Shown here: in pieces, positions 60,732 through 64,000 of the stretch
Position numbering within the stretch: the first letter of the stretch is position 1
How the letters are laid out: each line of letters starts with the position of its first letter
NCBI RefSeq assembly: GCF_002482975.1
Contig: NZ_DLHA01000019.1
Coordinates: forward strand, 278,310 to 342,309
Length of the DNA stretch: 64,000 bases
Origin: Flavobacterium sp. UBA7680
GTDB taxonomy: Bacteria > Bacteroidota > Bacteroidia > Flavobacteriales > Flavobacteriaceae
Direction of reading: 5' to 3'
Made by a program: the position numbers and the translations under genes
The notes under the pieces: model-generated
Database searches by the model: none
Seen by the model: the letters and a program-made list of their open reading frames with translations, nothing else
Told to the model about the DNA's origin: nothing

Positions 60732-61640
60732 ATGCCCTGGAATATTCTCGAAAATTTATGGAACCGTACTATAAATACCTCCACTGTTATAACTGATGCA
60801 CAATGGGATCTGGAAATTAAAACCTTGTTCCAATTAGGAATCAGCATGGAAGATACCGTACAATTTTTATATTTTGAAAAACCTGATTTTGAAACTTTTA
60901 AAGTCTGGATTAATCATCAAAAGAAAAACGAAAATACTGCCGAAGATGCTATAAACAATGTACTTTCAGAACAAGATCTTGAGTTCTGGAATAAAAATGG
61001 TTATGTAATTGTAAAAAATGCCGTTTCGCAAAAAGACTGCGAAGATACTGTTAACGCCATTTGGGATTATTTAGAAATGGATCCTGATAAAAGCGAAAGC
61101 TGGTACAAAAGACATAAAGATCAAAAAGGTTTAATGCTTAATTTTTCGGATCACGAAACCTTAAATAAAAACCGTTTTTCTCCAAGAATAAAAAAGGCTT
61201 ACGAACAGCTTTATAACTCCACCAAAATTTACAAAACGATTGACAAAGTCAGTTTTAATCCGCCGGAAACTAAAGATTTTACATTTTTAGGAAGTCCGCT
61301 GCATTGGGATATTAGTTTAAAACAGCCCATTACTTTTGGATTTCAGGGACTGCTCTATCTTACAGACTGCGGTATTGATGACGGTGCTTTTCATTGTGTT
61401 CCGGGATTTCATAACAAAATAAACAACTGGCTCATTAATCTTGAACCAAATGAAAATCCAAGAAATAAAGCCATTGAAACCTTAAAACCCGAACCTATAA
61501 CAGGCAATGCAGGCGATTTTGTCATTTGGAACAATACTTTACCGCATTGTGCATCGCCAAACAAAGGCAAAAGCCCAAGAATGGTGCAATATCTTACCTA
61601 TATGCCAAACGATTATGATGCTTCTGGAGAATGGATTTGA
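60732..61640 (+). CDS. Phytanoyl-CoA-dioxygenase-like Fe(II)/2-oxoglutarate oxygenase
   Basis: 302 residues. The N-terminal 85 residues form a helical region of unknown type. The PhyH domain begins near DLEFWNKNGYVIVKNAV. Iron ligands are H and D in LHWDIS and H in LPHCAS; the 2-oxoglutarate Arg is in SPRMVQYL. The DDGAFHCVPGFH stretch is typical of the family. It hydroxylates a small molecule or a peptide; the tight pairing with a Hint-like protein suggests that protein is a partner or substrate. Confidence 0.87.
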   Translation: MPWNILENLWNRTINTSTVITDAQWDLEIKTLFQLGISMEDTVQFLYFEKPDFETFKVWINHQKKNENTAEDAINNVLSEQDLEFWNKNGYVIVKNAVSQKDCEDTVNAIWDYLEMDPDKSESWYKRHKDQKGLMLNFSDHETLNKNRFSPRIKKAYEQLYNSTKIYKTIDKVSFNPPETKDFTFLGSPLHWDISLKQPITFGFQGLLYLTDCGIDDGAFHCVPGFHNKINNWLINLEPNENPRNKAIETLKPEPITGNAGDFVIWNNTLPHCASPNKGKSPRMVQYLTYMPNDYDASGEWI

Positions 61641-61644
61641 TCTA

Positions 61645-62283
61645 TTAAAATTCAAAAATTTCTTTAGGTTCGATTATTTTCTTTCCGATTGGAAGTATTT
61701 TTGGAGCCTTAACTAATTTCTTTGCCAAAAGTTCTGTTTCAATTGGTTTTAATTTGGTCAGAATGCCAATTGAATTCAGAAAATTGAAAAGTTTAACCGA
61801 AATCTTTTCGTCCAATCTATCTGTATCTTCACGTACCAAAGGCCCCGGTCTAAAAATAATGTATTGCCCAAAATTAAGTTCGGCGATATAATCTTCCAGT
61901 TTTCCTTTCATTTTAGAATAAAAAACACTGCTTGTAGCAGAAGCTCCGTAAGAAGAAACAAGTACAAAAGATTTTACTTCATTTTGTTTCGCTGCAACGG
62001 CAAATGCAGCCGGAATATCAAAATCTATCTTCCATTGTTTTTCTTTTGAACCCGCAGCTTTTAAAGTTGTTCCGAGGCAGGAAAACAAAACGCCTCCGTT
62101 TATCTGATCTTTAAAAGATTCAATATCATCAAAGTTGACAATGTGTTCTGTTAATTTAGAATGTTCCTTTCCCGAAGGTTTTCTAACAAAAGTCACGACA
62201 GAAGTATAATCGTTATCCTTCAGCAGCTCGTCTACCAAAAATTTTCCGGTTGAGCCCGTAGCTCCAATTACCAATGCTTTCAT
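61645..62283 (-). CDS. NAD(P)-binding atypical SDR (NmrA/HTATIP2-like)
   Basis: 212 residues. Rossmann start ALVIGATGSTGKFLVDELL, then VLFSCLGTTLKAAGSKEKQWKIDFD in short, and catalytic-like SSYGA with a Tyr-less YSKMKG segment. This pattern matches the HTATIP2/oxidoreductase-like atypical SDR group. It converges with the PhyH gene four bases away and is divergent from the SDR at 62441. Confidence 0.88.
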   Translation of the reverse strand: MKALVIGATGSTGKFLVDELLKDNDYTSVVTFVRKPSGKEHSKLTEHIVNFDDIESFKDQINGGVLFSCLGTTLKAAGSKEKQWKIDFDIPAAFAVAAKQNEVKSFVLVSSYGASATSSVFYSKMKGKLEDYIAELNFGQYIIFRPGPLVREDTDRLDEKISVKLFNFLNSIGILTKLKPIETELLAKKLVKAPKILPIGKKIIEPKEIFEF

Positions 62284-62346
62284 AAATTCAAGTTTAATTG
62301 ACTGGTTGTACAGCGTTAAAGATACTTAAAACCAATGAATTTAAAA

Positions 62347-62413
62347 TGACGTTTTAAACAAAGTAAATTGGCGTTTTAAACAAAATCGAAAGTTTTGCTT
62401 CTCTATAATTTTG
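62347..62413 (+). promoter_or_regulatory. AraC-type direct repeat operator and promoter
   Basis: TGaCGTTTTAAACAAA (62347-62362) and TGgCGTTTTAAACAAA (62369-62384) are direct repeats exactly 22 bases apart, two helix turns, the geometry of AraC-family sites. A -7 box TAATTTTG stands at 62406-62413, so the second repeat touches the -33 position. It lies before the SDR at 62441; an AraC-family gene follows at 63544. Confidence 0.72.
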
Positions 62414-62440
62414 CTTCATAACAATTAAACATTTATAAAA

Positions 62441-63460
62441 ATGAAAACAAATAATTATCAGGGAGCTTTACAAAACCCTTTACAATCAGGATTTAATGCA
62501 AAGTCGACTGCTGCAGATGTAATTAAAGGAATTGACCTTACAGGAAAAATTGCCATTGTAACGGGCGGACACACGGGTATAGGTTTAGAAACTACTAAAA
62601 CACTTGCAAATGCCGGAGCAACTGTAATTGTGGCGGCGAGAGATATTGCAAAAGCGCAAAAAAATCTGGACGGAATTGCTAATGTTGAATTAGAAGCGTT
62701 AGATTTCATGAATCCGGATTCCATTGATTGGTTTGCAGCAAAATTTCTTTCTTCAGGAAGACCGCTTCATCTTCTTATTAATAATGCAGGAATTATGTGG
62801 GTTCCGTTACGCAGGGACGAGCGCGGTTACGAATCGCAATTGGTAACCAATTATTTAGGACAGTTTCAGCTTACGGCAAAATTATTTCCGGCATTAAAAA
62901 AAGCAAACGGAGCGAGAGTTATAAATGTATCTTCATTCGGACATCAAATGGCGCCGTTTAATTTTGACGATCCTAATTTTCTTCACCGTGAATATCATAC
63001 TTTACAAGGTTACGGACAATCAAAAACGGCCTGTAATTTATTTGCTTTAGAATTAGACAATCGTGCAAAAGACTTTAATGTAAGAGCGTATTCCCTGCAT
63101 CCGGGAAGTGTTTTGGGAACTGATTTAGGGAGAGACGAACCTATCGAATTATTCAAACAAATAGGAACGCATGATCAGGACGGAAATTTAAAACCAGAAG
63201 TTGCTGCTTTATTAAAAAACGTTCCGCAAGGTGCTGCAACTACGGTTTGGTGCGCTGTAAGTCCTTTATTGAACAATATTGGCGGTGTGTATTGTGAAGA
63301 TGCTGACATTGCCCGATTAGATCTTGGAGAAGTCGAACACAAATTTGATGACCCTTCAACCGTATTTGGCGTTCAGCCTTATTCTGTAGATCAGGATAAT
63401 GCAAAAAGGCTTTGGGATTTAAGCGAACGTTTGTTAGGAATGTCATTTGACGTTATTTAA
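62441..63460 (+). CDS. Short-chain dehydrogenase (retinol-dehydrogenase-like)
   Basis: 339 residues. An extra N-terminal segment (about 1-28), then TGGHTGIGLETTKTL, NNAGIMWVPL, catalytic Ser in NVSSFGHQ and YGQSK with Tyr and Lys. It resembles the long SDRs annotated as WWOX/retinol-dehydrogenase-like oxidoreductases. Substrate unknown. The 22-bp-spaced repeats before it and the AraC gene behind it suggest that regulator controls it. Confidence 0.92.
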   Translation: MKTNNYQGALQNPLQSGFNAKSTAADVIKGIDLTGKIAIVTGGHTGIGLETTKTLANAGATVIVAARDIAKAQKNLDGIANVELEALDFMNPDSIDWFAAKFLSSGRPLHLLINNAGIMWVPLRRDERGYESQLVTNYLGQFQLTAKLFPALKKANGARVINVSSFGHQMAPFNFDDPNFLHREYHTLQGYGQSKTACNLFALELDNRAKDFNVRAYSLHPGSVLGTDLGRDEPIELFKQIGTHDQDGNLKPEVAALLKNVPQGAATTVWCAVSPLLNNIGGVYCEDADIARLDLGEVEHKFDDPSTVFGVQPYSVDQDNAKRLWDLSERLLGMSFDVI

Positions 63461-63480
63461 TTCACTATTAGAAAATAATT

Positions 63481-63530
63481 TACCGTCAGGATTTTTATCT
63501 TTGATAATCGAAGAAAAAACCTGGCGGTTA
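63481..63530 (+). promoter_or_regulatory. Promoter of the AraC gene inside an inverted repeat
   Basis: -7 box TATCTTTG at 63496-63503, 41 bases before the ATG. It is flanked by TACCGTCAGG and CCTGGCGGTTA, an imperfect inverted repeat (63481-63490, 63520-63530), which could be an autoregulatory site or a leader hairpin. Confidence 0.5.
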
Positions 63531-63543
63531 AAACTGTTGTAAA

Positions 63544-64000
63544 ATGGAACATATATCAAAATATTTAACTCCTGAAATCAAACTTTCTTGTTATGAAGAT
63601 AAGTTCTTCAAATCTGATTTGGTTTTTGATGATCATATGCTGATTTGGTTTATTTCCGGAGAAACCAAAATCATACAAACCGATGCCGTTTTTACTTTTA
63701 AAGCCGGAGATATTTTCCTTATTCCCAGAAATTTACTGGCAACTATTATCAATTATCCCAAAAATGGCCAGCCGCACAAAACAGTTGTCATGCATCTTTC
63801 GGTAAAACGTTTAAAAGAGTTTTATAAGAATGTAGATTTAAGTGCCAAAACAACTTCTGAACAAAAAATCATTTCTTACAGCAATCATCCGTTATTAGAA
63901 AGCTGTCTCGCGTCTTTAATGCCTTATTTTGATATTGAAGGGGATTTTCCCGAAGATATTGCTTCTTTAAAAATAACAGAAGCCATCACTATTTTAAGAA
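63544..64000 (+). CDS. AraC-family transcriptional regulator, N-terminal part (runs off the window)
   Basis: The frame is open from the ATG at 63544 to the last base, 152 codons. The N-terminal sensor-type beta-barrel (DDHMLIWFISGETKII, FKAGDIFLIPRN) is typical of the AraC/ExsA-like group common in Bacteroidota. The two helix-turn-helix motifs must lie beyond the window. It is located 83 bases behind the SDR gene whose promoter has AraC-type repeats. Confidence 0.85.
   Translation, partial: MEHISKYLTPEIKLSCYEDKFFKSDLVFDDHMLIWFISGETKIIQTDAVFTFKAGDIFLIPRNLLATIINYPKNGQPHKTVVMHLSVKRLKEFYKNVDLSAKTTSEQKIISYSNHPLLESCLASLMPYFDIEGDFPEDIASLKITEAITILR

Overview
The window looks like chromosomal DNA of a Flavobacterium-like member of the Bacteroidota. 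The DNA is AT-rich. Promoters carry the TAnnTTTG-type -7 box of this phylum. There are TonB receptors with carboxypeptidase-like N-terminal domains, FecI/FecR-type signalling, DUF4249 lipoproteins, a type IX secretion C-terminal domain and many short lipoproteins. I saw no rRNA, tRNA, CRISPR array, phage or transposase gene.

Layout. 1-1566: end of a response regulator plus its histidine kinase. 1567-2621: palindromic non-coding repeats. 2622-9077: Oar-like TonB receptor, a methyltransferase, and a surface LRR lipoprotein. 9230-18206: an envelope-lipid block of PAP2 phosphatase, response regulator, kinase, TonB receptor, LTA-synthase-like phosphotransferase and diacylglycerol-kinase-like protein, closed by a second, inverted PAP2 gene. 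18457-21396: secreted GH87-like alpha-1,3-glucanase. 21748-27649: acetyltransferases, small secreted proteins and a hybrid kinase. 27700-34757: short-chain dehydrogenases, VOC proteins, a nitroreductase, a DinB protein and three Crp/Fnr paralogues. 34830-40366: GapN, a zinc-finger flavin monooxygenase and membrane proteins. 40406-43541: an island of small lipoproteins, one with a frameshift. 43718-48919: ECF sigma, small HMA-like protein, FecR, STN-TonB receptor and DUF4249. 49201-57455: TPR kinase, an OYE reductase flanked by direct repeats, and a porin/hydrolase operon. 57574-59456: fourth Crp protein with DJ-1 and ABM enzymes. 59648-64000: acidic protein, degenerate Hint-like protein with a PhyH dioxygenase, dehydrogenases, and the start of an AraC regulator.

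The strongest unexplained signal is regulatory. Three promoters in the Crp/Fnr cluster (VOC 28735, SDR 30000, DinB 33971) share one architecture. An FNR-like palindrome TTGAT-N4-(A/G)TCAA is followed at the same distance by (A/G)TCAATG and then by a -7 box of the form (G/C)AA(A/C)TTTGTA. The distances are constant to within one base. Each target lies next to a small Crp/Fnr gene whose recognition helix ends in ETLSR, as in FNR. A fourth regulator (58887) has RETLSR, as in CRP. A perfect TGTGA-N6-TCACA palindrome stands at nearly the same distance from the promoter of the DJ-1 gene behind it. This suggests repeated regulator-plus-neighbour modules controlling redox and detoxification genes.

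Other points of note: a probable phosphoglycerol-type transferase with lipid recycling under two-component control in a Gram-negative; a metallo-beta-lactamase-fold protein that has lost one metal site; a 22-bp-spaced direct repeat before an SDR gene next to an AraC gene; and a one-base frameshift in a lipoprotein-island gene.
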